In this document: piece after piece, positions 11,606 through 23,260 of the stretch
Numbering within the stretch: position 1 is the first letter of the stretch
How the letters are laid out: the number at the start of each line of letters is the position of its first letter
From: Kalaharituber pfeilii
Lineage: Eukaryota > Ascomycota > Pezizomycetes > Pezizales > Pezizaceae
DNA length: 64,000 nt
Reading direction: 5' to 3'
Assembly (NCBI GenBank): GCA_015179045.1
Contig: WHUZ01000095.1
Coordinates: forward strand, 1 to 64,000
The notes under the pieces: model-generated
The model's database searches: none
What the model saw: the letters and a program-made list of their open reading frames with translations, nothing else
Told to the model about the DNA's origin: nothing
Position numbers and translations under genes: made by a program

Positions 11606-12514
11606 CAGTCACATGGCAAAAGAAAGTGTACACCTAAATTTGCATAATTTGATGTCTTAGACCTGCATACACACGATTACCACCACTAACGCCAATAAGG
11701 AACTTCGAAATGGAGTTGAATTTTAACATTAGGTCAAAGAAAAATATGAAGACGACTCTTGAAGGAGATTAAAGGTCAATAAGAAATATAGTACCACTTA
11801 TCTATAACTATATTTACATAAAAAAGAAATCTACCCTATTCATAAAGACTCTCAAGTTCATCTCTTCTGCCAAATATGGTATCTCTCATAACTAAACATG
11901 CTGCCTCGTCTACCAAAGTCATCTATAACGGATCTGGTAAATGCAAAGAGTTACCGTCTACCAGGTGAAAAAGACACTTGACTAGCGATACTCGCTAGTT
12001 CTCTGCGTAGCTCATATAGCACTTATTTATGTGACTGCGACGCCGTTCCGGCTGTCGCATATCGCTTGTAACGCATATGCACATTTCGTGTGCACGCATC
12101 CATCCACTGACCGCCCGCCCTACAGTTCCGGTAGACCCGTAACATTGGCCTTTTTCAAAGTCGGGCATCCGTTTCTTAGGAGCGGCAGTATTGGTACTAG
12201 TAGAAGAGGTGGCACTAGAGGCAAAACTGCTGGCAGTATTAGCTGAGGAGGGAGTTGACATTATTAGGTAGGATTATGTAAATTCGGCTGTCACTTACCT
12301 GTAGGCAACTGTAGATTTTTTCCTGACTTCCGGTCCCCTTTAGGAGTCGACTTTATTCTTCTATCACCTAATCTTGAAAATTATCTCCAGCTTAGAATTC
12401 CCAATAAGCACAATGTTGTGAGACACACACGCGCTTATGTCTAAGACACGCGCGTGTATGTCTTAAAGCCCAAAGATTATGCAAAGGTGTACACTTTCTT
12501 TTGCCATGTGACTG
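11606..12514. mobile_element. Non-autonomous Tc1/mariner-type element, 909 bp
   Basis: Ends are inverted repeats beginning CAGTCACATGGCAAAAG and continuing AAAGTGTACACC, with weaker similarity for another 40 bp. Both ends abut the dinucleotide TA (604-605 and 515-516 of their lines), as expected for the TA target of this superfamily, and the GCAAAAG-type terminus resembles known Tc1-like ends. No transposase is present. A minus-strand frame (12261 to 11995) starts with a Ser/Thr-rich leader and ends in SYAEN. Positions 11922-12142 are homologous, inverted, to 25321-25540 in a different element. Confidence 0.8.
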
Positions 12515-13048
12515 TATGTGCCTGATTTGTATATCCAAGAGCAGCGTTGATATGACCAACTATGTTTCAATAAAAGTTTTACCGAACATCATCCCGTCAA
12601 GAAATAAATCCCTATCGCTTGATGCGATTATCAATTGCGTTGTCTTGGACAGCCTTGATAGTTCATTGCTTCTAGAAATTAACCCTGCCAGGCCAATCAG
12701 ACATCGTGGACATACCTGAAGATGTATCCAAATAAGAAATTTAGCTTTGCTAATGTCCTCGGTGCCACATGGAATGAGCCGCCATTTCTATGAACTATGT
12801 GACTACAATGTATGGTAAGTGCTTCCAGAAAAGTTGATCTTTCTGAGATCTCGATAAGTGATGTAAAAAGCTGATTCAAAATGGAATGATGCACATATTT
12901 CCAATATACGACTGGCTGTTTCACGGTCGTATTCCCCATGTATGTTTATAGGTTCATGACTATCACGCCCCCATAGTCGCTTGTTGTAAATGGGCCCGCC
13001 TCATAAAGCCGAAAAGACCGAAGTGAATTCAATCAATTTTAGATCCCT
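12515..13048. other. Intergenic, no supported feature
   Basis: Short AT-rich interval between the TA-target element and the decayed WD40-type gene; no coding frame of note. Confidence 0.5.
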
Positions 13049-15383
13049 TTGACAGTCATTTGTGACGACAAACAATTCAATCTAAGGAGCTCAGGATATA
13101 CCAGCTTCACGATGCCGTCCAAAGTGCCTCGTTTCAACATCCCTAAGCTAGAGATGTCTCCTCCCAGTATGCAGCCATGGACAGAAGGAGTGTCTCCGTC
13201 TGCAATGACACTCCCAAACTTTGAGCAACCTAACTTCAAGTTACTATCGTTGTCTGCCTCATAATTTTTCTCTCCGCAGTTGCTTTGGGATGAATTTCCT
13301 CCAAACCCGTCATCGATGATGATATTTGGCGTTGCAGATCCAACTCTGCTTGTGATTGGAACATATGCACCGGATGGTGGGAATGGAGATCGCAGAAGAC
13401 TGAAAGGGGCAGTTCTGTTCTACAGAGTACCAGACAGAGAAGGGGAGGGGAGGGGGAATGCAGCATTCCCGCCAAATCCCAGCGAGGAAAAAAATATGCT
13501 CCCAGTGATTTGTAAGTTTGACTTACCGTTTGACTTACCATCCGCTGTGAAACTGGACAAAGGGTAGGTAGAGCTAATTTATACTCGATTTATACATATA
13601 GGTATTTAATCAAGAAAGCAGATTACCCTTATGCAGTCACGGACCTCTCATTTTCCCCACATGACCCGAGTTTCTTATCAAAGTGCCTGCCCATATGGTT
13701 GCAGAAGCCTTTAATCAACACATTTTGATCCTAGATTTTAAAACCCGATAAAGAACACAACAGAAATCGCAAATGTGTCAAAGATATGAGTACAGAACCA
13801 ATCTATGTTGCGTTTCTAATTCCAATGTAAAAGAGTTATCGAAAGTGCAAATTTTGGTGGGAGACCCCTAACTGAGTTGCATACTAGGTAAGATTATAGC
13901 TTAGTAAGCAAAATTTTTTCTTAAAATGGTTAAGTCTAAAGTACATGTACTGTAATTACTACTTGCTTTTATCCACCACTTGCCGATGACTTTGATATAC
14001 ATATTCCTGAAATTGTTTAGTTTCATAGGGTAGATCCATTATAGTGTGCATTAGGAAGTTGCATACAGTGCTCGAAATAGTGAGCAGTACTTCGTAAATC
14101 TTCAAAGGTACAATGACAGTTTTCATGAGCATAACACCAAAATCCCTCAATAAAATCTATGGTAGGGGAGGCGTAGTATACTGCACAGTAGAGGGCGAGA
14201 GTGGTACTATATTCCGTCATGCGACGCTGACTCAGTCTGGTTACGAGACTGAGTAATCGGTATGGTCCAGTTGACTCGGTCCAGGAGGGAAAAAAAAAGT
14301 GCTGTATTAGTAAGCGAAATGAAGTGTTACTTGGTGCTGATTAAGGCCGTCCGCAACCACCTCTTTTACTCGCATTTCAATTCTAGAGCCACTTCCTGAC
14401 CCTGACACAATGCTCTCACTCGCCTTTTCCACCACAGACCCCTCAATTTTTATTTGTGGGCTTGCAACAGATGTTGTGATCTTCGAAAGCTCTTGCTCCT
14501 CGCCTGGCATTTTCTACCAGATCAAAGCACGACTTCGAAGCCCACAATGGAGCACATCGGCTATTAAGTTTGCAGTCAAGAATGGAAATTGTATGTACAC
14601 TGGAGGAGACGACTGTGTACTTCGTGCGTGGTCCCTCAGTTCCAAGAGCCTTCGCCCGGCGCTTGCATGGAATGAGACGGAATCCCACCCTGCTCCTAGT
14701 ACGGTTATCCAAACTTGGCCGTACTATCAAGGTGGTGACTTTGGACACAAGCGGAAACTGATCATCACAGGTAGTGCGGACGGGAAAATGCGTGTTTTTG
14801 ACCTGTCTGATAGACAAAGGCCACCAAAAATGGCCCAAAGAGCTGAAGTTCTGTAAGGAACTCATCTGTGGGCTTGAGCCTCAGCCTGGACTGCCCATAC
14901 CTCCAGAATGCGAGAACCTTCCAAACGATGTCTTTGTGACCAACGATCATAAGAGATATGTTGAAATGGGCGAGCTCCACGCAGGCTTGGTAGCAGCCTG
15001 TATGGATGGACATTCAAGAGCAGTGCTGCAACGGCAGTGGTTCTCATTCGTGTTCATCGCGCTAAAGCAACCTGATATCCCCCCTCAAGGAAAGGTTGAA
15101 GAGGAACAGGTCCAGAAACGGAGTAGAGACAAATTGGTATGGACGGGAGAAGGAGTTTGAATGGTATAGTATGACCGAGATCAGGGAGCATAAAGGAAAG
15201 GTCCTTGCTAGAACCGATGCCGCGTTGATAGATCTTCACTGTGTTCAAAGTCGATGGAGAGCAGCAGAAAAGAGGTTGGAGGATACCAAGTGCCAGACTG
15301 CTAGTGTTTCCAACAGGCCGGCCGTGAGGCCCGTCCCCGCTAGCGAAACCTACATAGATCGAAAGCTGAGTCCTTTGATCTAA
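13049..15383 (+). pseudogene. Decayed WD40-type beta-propeller gene
   Basis: Pieces of one protein run along the plus strand in order. A first piece starts at 13049 or more likely ATG 13112. After an in-frame TAA at 13262 the same frame continues with LLWDEFPPNPS to about 13563. A 38-nt candidate intron (13564-13601) leads to a segment with the WD-repeat signature VTDLSFSPHDPS, then stops appear. After some 600 bp of AT-rich sequence a further part (about 14347-14820) has ITGSADGKMRVFDLSD, another WD blade. Two later frame changes, near 14815 and 15140, are needed to reach the final piece. The stop could come from a CAA to TAA change. Multiple stops and shifts favour a pseudogene over an unusual exon plan; sequencing error is less likely because several lesions would be needed. 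Confidence 0.6.
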
Positions 15384-15526
15384 TTTTTATTCCAAAATAC
15401 TTTATTCTTCAAGTTTTGCCCCGGGCAAAATTCTTGGAAAATTTTTTACCACTCCCACCTTCGTTGCCACCACCATCAGATCCCTGCTGTCTACTGTGGT
15501 ACAGCAGCATGCCAAGGTCCAACCAA

Positions 15527-15591
15527 TTTTTTTTACTTTATTTTGTTTTTAAATATCATTACTCGCATGCCGCCCTAAGGGCTATGGCGAG
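15527..15591 (-). mobile_element. Miniature poly(A) retroposon, subfamily A
   Basis: On the minus strand: TCGCCATAGCCC then TTAGGGCGGCATGCGAG then TAATGATATTT followed by an imperfect A-rich tail. No clear target duplication is left. The core is nearly identical to the 3' end of the LINE copies at 39-45 kb. Confidence 0.75.
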
Positions 15592-16430
15592 ATTAGATAC
15601 ACAGGAAATAAGAGCAATCACAGAAGGGCAAATACATATCCTCATTCACTCCGTTGACTGGGGATCGGAGCATCGGAGACCCTGATAATATGGAACCGAC
15701 ACCAGCTTTAGACCCAACATCAGTACAGATACCAAAGGAACATCAGGGGCTTATCGCAGAGCTCAAGTATACTAAGCTTCCAAAGGTACAGATAAAGGCC
15801 GTCCACACAGTCCTAAAACACATGCTTGGGTACATTGAAGCCCAAGCCCAGGAGCCCAACTTTGAACCACCAGATGATTTCCTAACCATGTTGAGAGGAT
15901 CGCACTACTTCATCAAAGAGATCGCTGAGTATTGCAACTGATTATACTGCCGCTTTCATTGCGACCTTCGGAAAGAACACAAAGAACAGCGGATGGAGAA
16001 TGCGATCCCAGCAGAGACCCAAACAGAGCTGGGCCCTACCATGAGGACACAGTCCACAGTCCACACATCCACACTATTTATAATGCGGATGCGCAAACCA
16101 AGCAGCTCCCATATGCAGAAGAAGCTGCCCAAACCTCTGCATTACCCTCAAAAAAGCCAGCCCCTCTCACCCCACCCAGCGTTGTGAAGAAGCGAGATCC
16201 ACCTGCCTGATCCACCTGCCTGTCCGGCCCAAAAGAAAATGATCTCCTCCAGGGCCACTTCTACTCCAAAGAGCAAGCCCCTTTTACAACATAAGCCAGA
16301 ATCACAACCTGCCACTCCAGCAATAATGGTTCATGGGATAGCTGTGACCAAGAGACTGGGGTCTGTTCGGAAGTGGCTGGAGGTGGATGATGAATTGGGC
16401 GTGAAGATTGCTGGGCTCGATAACTGTTGA
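15592..16430 (+). other. Coding-like remnants, possibly LINE ORF1/gag
   Basis: Three consecutive frames hold protein-like sequence: a helical segment with KEHQGLIAELKYTK and GSHYFIKEIAEYC (15684-15941), then a Pro/Lys/Gln-rich linker (to 16210), then VTKRLGSVRKWLEVDD. The order helical domain, basic linker recalls ORF1 of Tad-clade LINEs, and LINE copies occur elsewhere in the window, but no zinc knuckle is visible. Could equally be a decayed host gene. Confidence 0.25.
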
Positions 16431-17105
16431 AGCAAGAGAGGAGGGAGGAAAAGGCGACTAGTTTAGATGTGGTTTTCCTTGGAGCGTGTTGCAGGGTGGA
16501 TAGCTGCATAGAGTAAACGGGAGTACATGAAATGGCATGCATAGAGCAAAACAGCAAACGGCATGGGTACAACAAACAGGAGGAAACAAACACTGGTCAT
16601 TCGTCTGCATATGACGTTCTCATGTTGTTAGTTAGTGCTTCTGGGAGAGCCCTTCCGCTCCATTTTTTTTGAAAAAAGCAACCTCAGTGAATACCAGATC
16701 CGTGATCTCAGTGTCTCAATGTTTCCGTGCCGTGTTTTCTGTTCGCATTATTGTCCCTTGAGCCGCCAAATTCCTGTTGCATCGTCATCAAGGGGGCAGG
16801 TAGGACTAGTCAAATACCAGAGACTCCGCGCATCAGTGGAAAGGAGTACAGATGGGATGCGTATGAGTGGGATAGGGAAAGGAGAGATAAGGGAAAGGGC
16901 CTGGTGAAGGCCGGGCAGGTGGATATGGTTGGGGCGGACGCAATAGAGACTGTCAGACTGACTGACTTGGAGAACTAATTGTGTGAACAAACACTTGGCC
17001 CACTTTCTGTCTGCACCTTGTTCACCTGCAGCCACGGTGAAGCCATGTAGATAGGTAGATAGCTAGGTAGCATGGGTGATCCGGCCCACAATCCGGTGTC
17101 ACAGA

Positions 17106-17155
17106 CCTGCCTCATAGGCTGAGAGCCTGCCTGCAGGGTCACGTGATCAAAAAAG
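17106..17155 (+). mobile_element. Miniature poly(A) retroposon, subfamily B, diverged
   Basis: CCTGCCTCATAGGCTGAGAG then CCTGCCTGCAGGGTCACGTG and a six-A tail. It aligns with the copy at 18239-18322. No convincing target duplication. Confidence 0.5.
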
Positions 17156-17735
17156 TCTAAGTTTAGGATTTTACTTGCAGATTTTGCACCGCCAGTATCG
17201 CTTTCCATTATCATGCACAGTTTCACCATACTGTCAAATCCAACTTCGTTGCACCATATTTTTGTAACCCAAATTCCAGCAGACTTGATTTCGGCATCAG
17301 ATTGACTGCAGGGAATCGTCAATGCAAGATAAAAACTTGAGCTGCACTATGGAAAGTGAAGATTACTGAAGGAATCGTCATCTCCCGTACCGGTGGTTGG
17401 AATGTCTGTCTCCACGCAGTACTAATAGAAGAAACCAGTATACAGTTAAGCGATAAAGAAAAATCACTTACCTAAATACCTGCGAAAAGCGCTGCTCAAT
17501 AAAAAAAGTCTAGATAGCTATCCGAGGTATAGAGATCTTTATATTAAATCCGTGTCTAAGTAACCTGAAGGCGGCCCCTGAATAGCCACGTAACCAGCCC
17601 TCCTACCCCTGAATCGCTTGAACTGCCTGGACGGCCTGGCCGGCCTGGTCGTCGCTGGGGACGAGGCTATGATCGGCGGCCTGGTTGGGAACACTGGTCA
17701 TGTTACGTCGACTAGCAGCGTCGCAGGGTGATTAC

Positions 17736-17739
<4 letters not shown>

Positions 17740-17769
<30 letters not shown>

Positions 17770-17801
17770 TCAATACTCGCAGGCCGCCCGAAGGGCTATG
17801 G
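17740..17801 (-). mobile_element. Miniature poly(A) retroposon, subfamily A, perfect 14-bp target duplication
   Basis: A 27-nt T run followed by ATATCAATACTCGCAG and GCCGCCCGAAGGGCTATGG, which is an A-tailed core on the minus strand. The 14-bp repeat GGGTGATTACTATT lies at 17726-17739 and 17802-17815 directly on both sides. This is the clearest evidence that so short a sequence was inserted as a unit. Confidence 0.9.
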
Positions 17802-18238
17802 GGGTGATTACTATTATATGGTTCTTCCATTAACCACAGCAGCCGCGAAAAATGAAGGCCTTGATGAATTTTAATGTGTGGTGTTTTGAGCCCAATCAGT
17901 CATGAGCTACATTTAGTTAGTATTTTCCTACTCCGATTTGAGCTTTGTGTCACTCTCCCTTCTTAGCAATCGTCACATACTAATGACAACCTTTACAACC
18001 CAGCCCACACTACATGTTTGCGCGTGTCCTTGTTGTCAAATGCTCATTGCATCCTGTAGTGGTTTAACTGGTGACTTTAGTTTTACAACAATTGTTGCTA
18101 TGATCTTCAATGTTTCCTTTGGTGCAATATTAATTATTCAGGATTCTGAGCAATTTGTCGCATACCGTTCCTCCATATCATATTCACGCCGGCTATAACT
18201 ACTATAGACATATAAAACCCAATCCAAGCCCACACAAT

Positions 18239-18282
18239 CTCCCTGCCATAGGCTGGTAGCCTAGATGCGGGGTTACCTGACC

Positions 18283-18314
<32 letters not shown>

Positions 18315-18322
18315 AAAACCCT
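18239..18322 (+). mobile_element. Miniature poly(A) retroposon, subfamily B variant
   Basis: Core CCTGCCATAGGCTGGTAG then CCTAGATGCGGGGTTACC and an A-rich tail interrupted by two G. Flanked by a perfect 13-bp repeat AAGCCCACACAAT at 18226-18238 and 18323-18335. It ends just beyond the P450 stop codon. Confidence 0.85.
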
Positions 18323-18367
18323 AAGCCCACACAATTACATACCCTCGCAGCCTCGGACTACTCTCAA

Positions 18368-20616
18368 TTAGAAGCTCGCAGTTTTCCTTCTCCTAATTGA
18401 AATACGCGCGCTCATATCTGGCACCCTGTGAATCAAGAAATATATTGGCTTTGGAACATCTTCCAGTCTGAGGTCATAATTCATCAAGAACAAACAAATG
18501 AGTATCTTGAGTTCGTGCGCTGCGTAAAAACGCCCAGGGCACTGCGTGAACGAAGTCTGGTTAGCGAGGCTGTTCACATTAACACCGGTAGAGCATCCCA
18601 AAACTTACGGAACCATGGCCATGCCCAAACCGTAAGTAGTTGAGTGAAGTAGTGACAAAGTACTTCCTCTTCACCCTGCTTGATCCACTTTCCTCCTTTT
18701 CGCCATTTACACCAGCGGCCGCATCCTCCACGGGCCTACTGAAACGGAATCCATCAAATTCTTTTGCATTCGGCCCGTACTCCACCTCGTCTCTATGAAT
18801 TGTTTCCGGCACACCCACAGTAACGCCTGGCGGTAGGTATAGTCCGTTCGAGAAGGTGAATCCGTCGCCCAGCACCTTTCTTCCCATGATTGCCACTGAA
18901 GGTCCATGTAATCGATGGCTTTCTTTCATAAAGGAGTCCAGCTTCAACATTTTCGAGAAGGAGGCCTTATTCCATCCGAATTCGCCGATAACGGATTCCA
19001 TCTCCTGGCGCAGTTCCGGGATATATTCTGGGTACATGACAAGCCAGAAAAGTGCCTGATAAAGAGTATTGACAGTTGTATGCAGGCCGGCCATATTAAG
19101 CTCCATCAACCGTTTAACGTGGGCTTTCAAGTTCTGCTCCCCAGGGGGCGCTCCTTCGATAACCCACTGTAGCAGATCCTCCTGCCAAATCGAGGCGTCA
19201 GTTTCGGGCAGAGCTTCACCGCGGTCACAGGGATCTTTATACCGGTCTTCCTTTCCAATTCCTGCCTTCTTCATTTGCCCTGCGTTTCCTTTCTTCAATC
19301 ATTGGCCCTAAAAGCCTAATTGCGGCCCTAAGGCTTTTGTTGATTGTGAAAGCATTAAGGAGGGGTGAAAGAATGCTGAAGACTGCCAGATTAGCTCTGT
19401 TCCGCATAAGCCTGTATTTATAGACTGGTAGCTTACTATCTCATGGGCGTAGGTACCAGGTGTAGAATATGTGCGTTGACAAAAACTTCCTGAGTAAAAC
19501 CTATGGCAAGTTTAAGGTACTCCGGATTACGGCCTACATTTATTGTCAGTGATTCCTTGGATAGCATACGACGACAGCATTTGAGAACTCCAGCGCTTCA
19601 ATAGTATGGTAGGAGTAGACAGTTTAGAGGAATACTCACACAGCTCAGGGCCTACAAATACTCGGCTCATTCCTTGTGCTAATATATCCGCACATAATTC
19701 GTATGCTTTGAATGTCTTCCATTCACCTGTTTACGCACATATTAACCTCATAAGAATGGCAATCGAGCGGAATTGGGCATCGGTCATGAGACTAACGAAC
19801 CTCCATTCAGATCCATATAATACTCCATCGCAAACGCAAACTCCTCCATAAGTGGCACCGAAAAAGCATCCATTTGTCTAGTCAACTGCTCCCTCACAAT
19901 AGGCACATGATATGGGTTGAATAAGATATTGGTGCCAAGCGTAAACTCTGCTTGCAGAATCTGTTAAAGTTTCACGCATGGCCATTGGTCAGTTACAAGG
20001 AACACAAACAGGGCAAATGCATCCCAAGGCCTACTAACATCAGATGTCGCATGCGCGAAACTCAACTTATTGCTTGGTGCATTGCGAAACTCCTCTATTA
20101 AATCCTTTGCGCAAATAACAACATAGGTTCCTCCTATTGTCGGTATTTGATAGGCACCGATCTTTGTTTTGTGCCTATGCTCGTAATAGCCCTGATCAAT
20201 CAAACTTTTTGAATTGGCTACCCAGTGAATTGAAGTGCGCCATGAGCGTATCCAGTGAGGGCCACCGCCGACAGTAACGTATGGAAGTTTTACCTTAAAG
20301 GAACAAAATGTTAACCAGACCTCACATAAAAGTCTATCACATACACTAGGAGCAGACATATCAAGTGGTACATGAGACATACCTGGCGTCTCCATTGTAT
20401 ATAAACCTTGCTCGCGATGACACACAGTACGAACAGCGAGATAATTATGACTTGAAGTGGAATATCATGCAGCAAACCAATCAGGTCGTCATTCAAGAAT
20501 ATACCATCATCGGCTTCAGGGTCAAAGCTCCGCTTCAGCCCTCGATGGGCTGTTTGCATCGACCTTAGGACATTCACCCAAGGTGTGTGAAAGCTGGTCA
20601 GTTGCAGGGGATGCAT
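18368..20616 (-). CDS. Cytochrome P450 monooxygenase, eight exons
   Basis: Minus-strand exons: 20383-20616, 20039-20293, 19801-19960, 19640-19726, 19437-19533, 19243-19375, 18609-19181 and 18368-18541. All junctions use GT-AG and keep frame, giving about 570 residues, slightly long for a fungal microsomal P450. Residues ~50-72 form an N-terminal membrane anchor. The I-helix reads MAGLHTT, the K-helix FMKESHRL supplies ExxR, and the haem loop assembled across the last intron reads FGHGHGSCPG with the axial Cys. Canonical FGHGRHACPG has Arg-His where this has His-Gly, so the residue that normally contacts a haem propionate is Gly. Family resemblance is to fungal ent-kaurene-oxidase-like P450s; substrate unknown. 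No biosynthetic partner genes are adjacent. Donors GTTAGT and GTTCGT are used for introns 2 and 3. Confidence 0.87.
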
Positions 20617-22645
20617 TTTGTGGATAAATTTATAACGCTATCAAGAAATCAAAGCAGAGTGCTAATCATGAGATTTATTAGCCAAAACTGTTGATTAGCG
20701 TCTCATGAAGGTTTAGGATCTGAATTCGTTTATATAGCGTAGATTGAATTGCTTCAAGGTTGAAAACGTCACAAGGCAAAGGCAGCTGTGAAAGACTAGG
20801 ATGGAGGAAGGGCAACTATGCGTAGTATTTGCCATTTTTCAACACCTGGCGGAAAATTATCCCTATATACTGCTGGATCCGGAGACTCGCTCCTGCTAGC
20901 CCTCACATACAAAAGGCTTACAACTCATGCCCAAGTAGACGTCCTAAACGCCGTCAGAAGGCAGTCGACCACGTCAGGGATGCGGACTCACCTCTCCACA
21001 TTTCTGCAGCTACCGCAAGCGCGATTGCAATGCCCTGCAGAGGCTTGCTAGGTTGTGGACTCGAGGATAGTGCTACATATTTTCTCCACATGCGTCTAGG
21101 TGGTACAGTAGCCGTTCCACACTATGAACCCTGCTGACGGGTGGCTGCACACCGGGTCCGGTATTGGACATAAGTTTAAATATATGTACTCCAGGGCAAG
21201 GAACTATACTGGCTCGGGTCAACTCATGCCCTCGGGCCAATTGCGATGACCTAAGAACTCTAAAGTAACTACTCCTTTCGAGCTGCAATACAAGGGGCTG
21301 ATCACCCTAGCATCAACTCTTAACCACGAAACGGGTAGTCGTTTGATTTTATGGATACATGGAAACGAAGTTCGAATAATGCCTCCACCACTTCACTGAA
21401 AGGGGTCTAGAGTGCTGTGAGCGGGAGCCCTTACGATGCTGCAGCTCTCTCAGCCTGGAACACGTCTGCCGTTCGCTTGATGAAGGACGGACAGGTCAAC
21501 TCTGCATTGTCATTGAATGATTGGTGGATTTCGGTATCTTAGAGTCAAGCCGAGGTCCCTGCTGCGGCAAAGTGCAGTTCTCGCATTCTCACGATGTTTG
21601 TGATCATCTTCCCTACTTGACGCATGCCTTTATGGTATGCATCATCAGTCCTGTTCATGAAGTCATGCGATTATCCATAGCTTCACGGAAGTGAGTCCAA
21701 AAGTGTGTGTGGTCACATTCCGAGCAAGCGTAATATTGCTCTCCCCCGTCGCACTCGAAAGCCCTACCTAAAACTGCGCGTCCCAGAATCTGGGTACAGA
21801 ACTCGTCTCATCCCTGAAGGCCTGCAGAGAAATATAGCGTGCTTTACAGAATTCCTCCGCAGCGGGTTCATGACAATTTATGGCAGTACTCAGGTAGAGG
21901 AATTCTAGCCGAAAGTGTAGGGTGAATTTGGAGCGAGACTGATGGTCAATCAATTGCTACAATTTGCACTTAAGCGCATAATACTAGCGCCATTATTTAC
22001 CAGCACACAGAACGTCCTCACAAGCGCTCTTCTGCATGTCTCGCGATTAGTCTGGCTGTCCTCGGCGGCTAGTGCCCACTGTACTGTTGCGGGCCGTTCA
22101 ATGGGACAGCCTACTCCGTATTCTGCCTGCCCTGTGCCGCTTGAGCTGGAGACATACGTAATTGACGAAAATCGTCCGTGCGGGAAAGCACTGTCCAATT
22201 GAACGGTCTGCCTATTGCCGAATGGTCGAAGATAGTGTCCGCCGTATGACTGCACACGCTTCGTGTGAGACATTGAACTTGCGAACCGCATGATAAAAGT
22301 GCTGTCGATACACGAGAAATCTCAGACCTCCTCAGTCTTATATGTAATCACAGCCGTAAAGAGGAGCATTTTGCAAGTGAGGAAATACGAGTGCATATGT
22401 AATGTAGATGCAGTGTGATGAAACTAGCCGCACGGCCGCTGTGGCGCACATGACCCATGGTTAACAAGACTGGCTGGAGCGTGAATACTCCTAATTGCAA
22501 GTCTAGCGCAGGAATTTGAGACAGGGTCTCCAAATTTCCACGCATTCGTACCATACGATAGTTGAGAGCTCAAAATTCGGTTTCTCTTCTTAATTCATAG
22601 GGGTGCTTATCGAATTGCTCTACTACTAGTAAGTGGGTCCAAGTA
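20617..22645. other. Intergenic, no supported gene
   Basis: About 2 kb upstream of the P450, presumably containing its promoter. Frames are short and unrecognised; a 113-codon minus frame near 21950-22291 has no family signature. Confidence 0.5.
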
Positions 22646-22647
22646 TA

Positions 22648-23258
22648 CTCGTTACCAGCATTTAGTGATGCAGGTGGGGGCGGTGTTGGCAGACCGTGCG
22701 AGAGGTCTATATTCAGGTGTGTAAGATGCAATATGAACAACTTGAATGCATTTGACTCACTGAACATGAGAATAATATCAACATTGCGTTAGTATTGTGT
22801 ATGTCCACCATTTGCTATGATTACAGCTTGCACTCGGTGAGGCATAGAATCTGTCGACTCTAATATCTCTTCACCAGTAATAACATCCCACTGTTCCAGT
22901 GTTCTAGAAACAAGTTGTTCTCCATGAGGTCTAGGAGATCGCTTGTTCAGTCTTTTCTTCATTATTCCTCAGATAGCCTCAATAGGATTGAGATCTGGAG
23001 ATAAGGTGCCCATATCAAAGATTGCATATTGTACCAATTCCAAAACCATTGTGTTTGCTTCGCTGTATGAGCAGAAGCACCATCCTCCATGACATACAGC
23101 CAGCAATTCGCATATGCACTTTCTACTTGGTAGAAAGGATTTAATTGGAATTGTACAGTTCTACGACTCGATATTGCATCTCACCACACCTGAACATAGA
23201 CCTGTCGCATGGTCTGCCAACATCGCCCCCACCTGCATCACTAAATGCTGGTAACGAG
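22648..23258. mobile_element. Tc1/mariner-type element with ~75-bp terminal inverted repeats, internally deleted
   Basis: Arms 22648-22721 and 23185-23258 are inverted copies starting CTCGTTACCAGCATTTAGTG and are nearly 90% identical by eye. TA lies immediately outside both ends (22646-22647 and 23259-23260). Between them sits the C-terminal half of a Tc1 transposase on the minus strand. A third, partial copy of the arm end (GATGCTGGTAACAAGTA) occurs at about 23470-23486. Confidence 0.78.
22789..23132 (-). pseudogene. Tc1/mariner transposase C-terminal fragment (DDE), broken
   Basis: Minus-strand reading gives a segment with MEDGASAHTAK, the second catalytic Asp region of Tc1 transposases. 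After a one-base frame change comes SPDLNPIEAI, which carries the third catalytic residue region, then a premature TGA where family members have Trp, then MKKRLNKR and the conserved C-terminal tail ending at TAA 22789-22791. The N-terminal DNA-binding half is absent. Inactive. Confidence 0.85.
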
Positions 23259-23260
23259 TA

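Larger units (their letters stand above)
16431..18367. other. Intergenic, no supported gene
   Basis: No recognisable gene. Contains two miniature poly(A) elements (17106-17155 and 17740-17801) and one further copy at the left edge of the P450 gene (18239-18322). Confidence 0.55.

Noticed and set aside
18579..20616. P450 as a pseudogene, because the exon after 19437 first appeared to need a frameshift
   Set aside because: Using the acceptor TCTTCAG ending at 19376 restores the frame and gives RYILSPLLN, as expected in the family.
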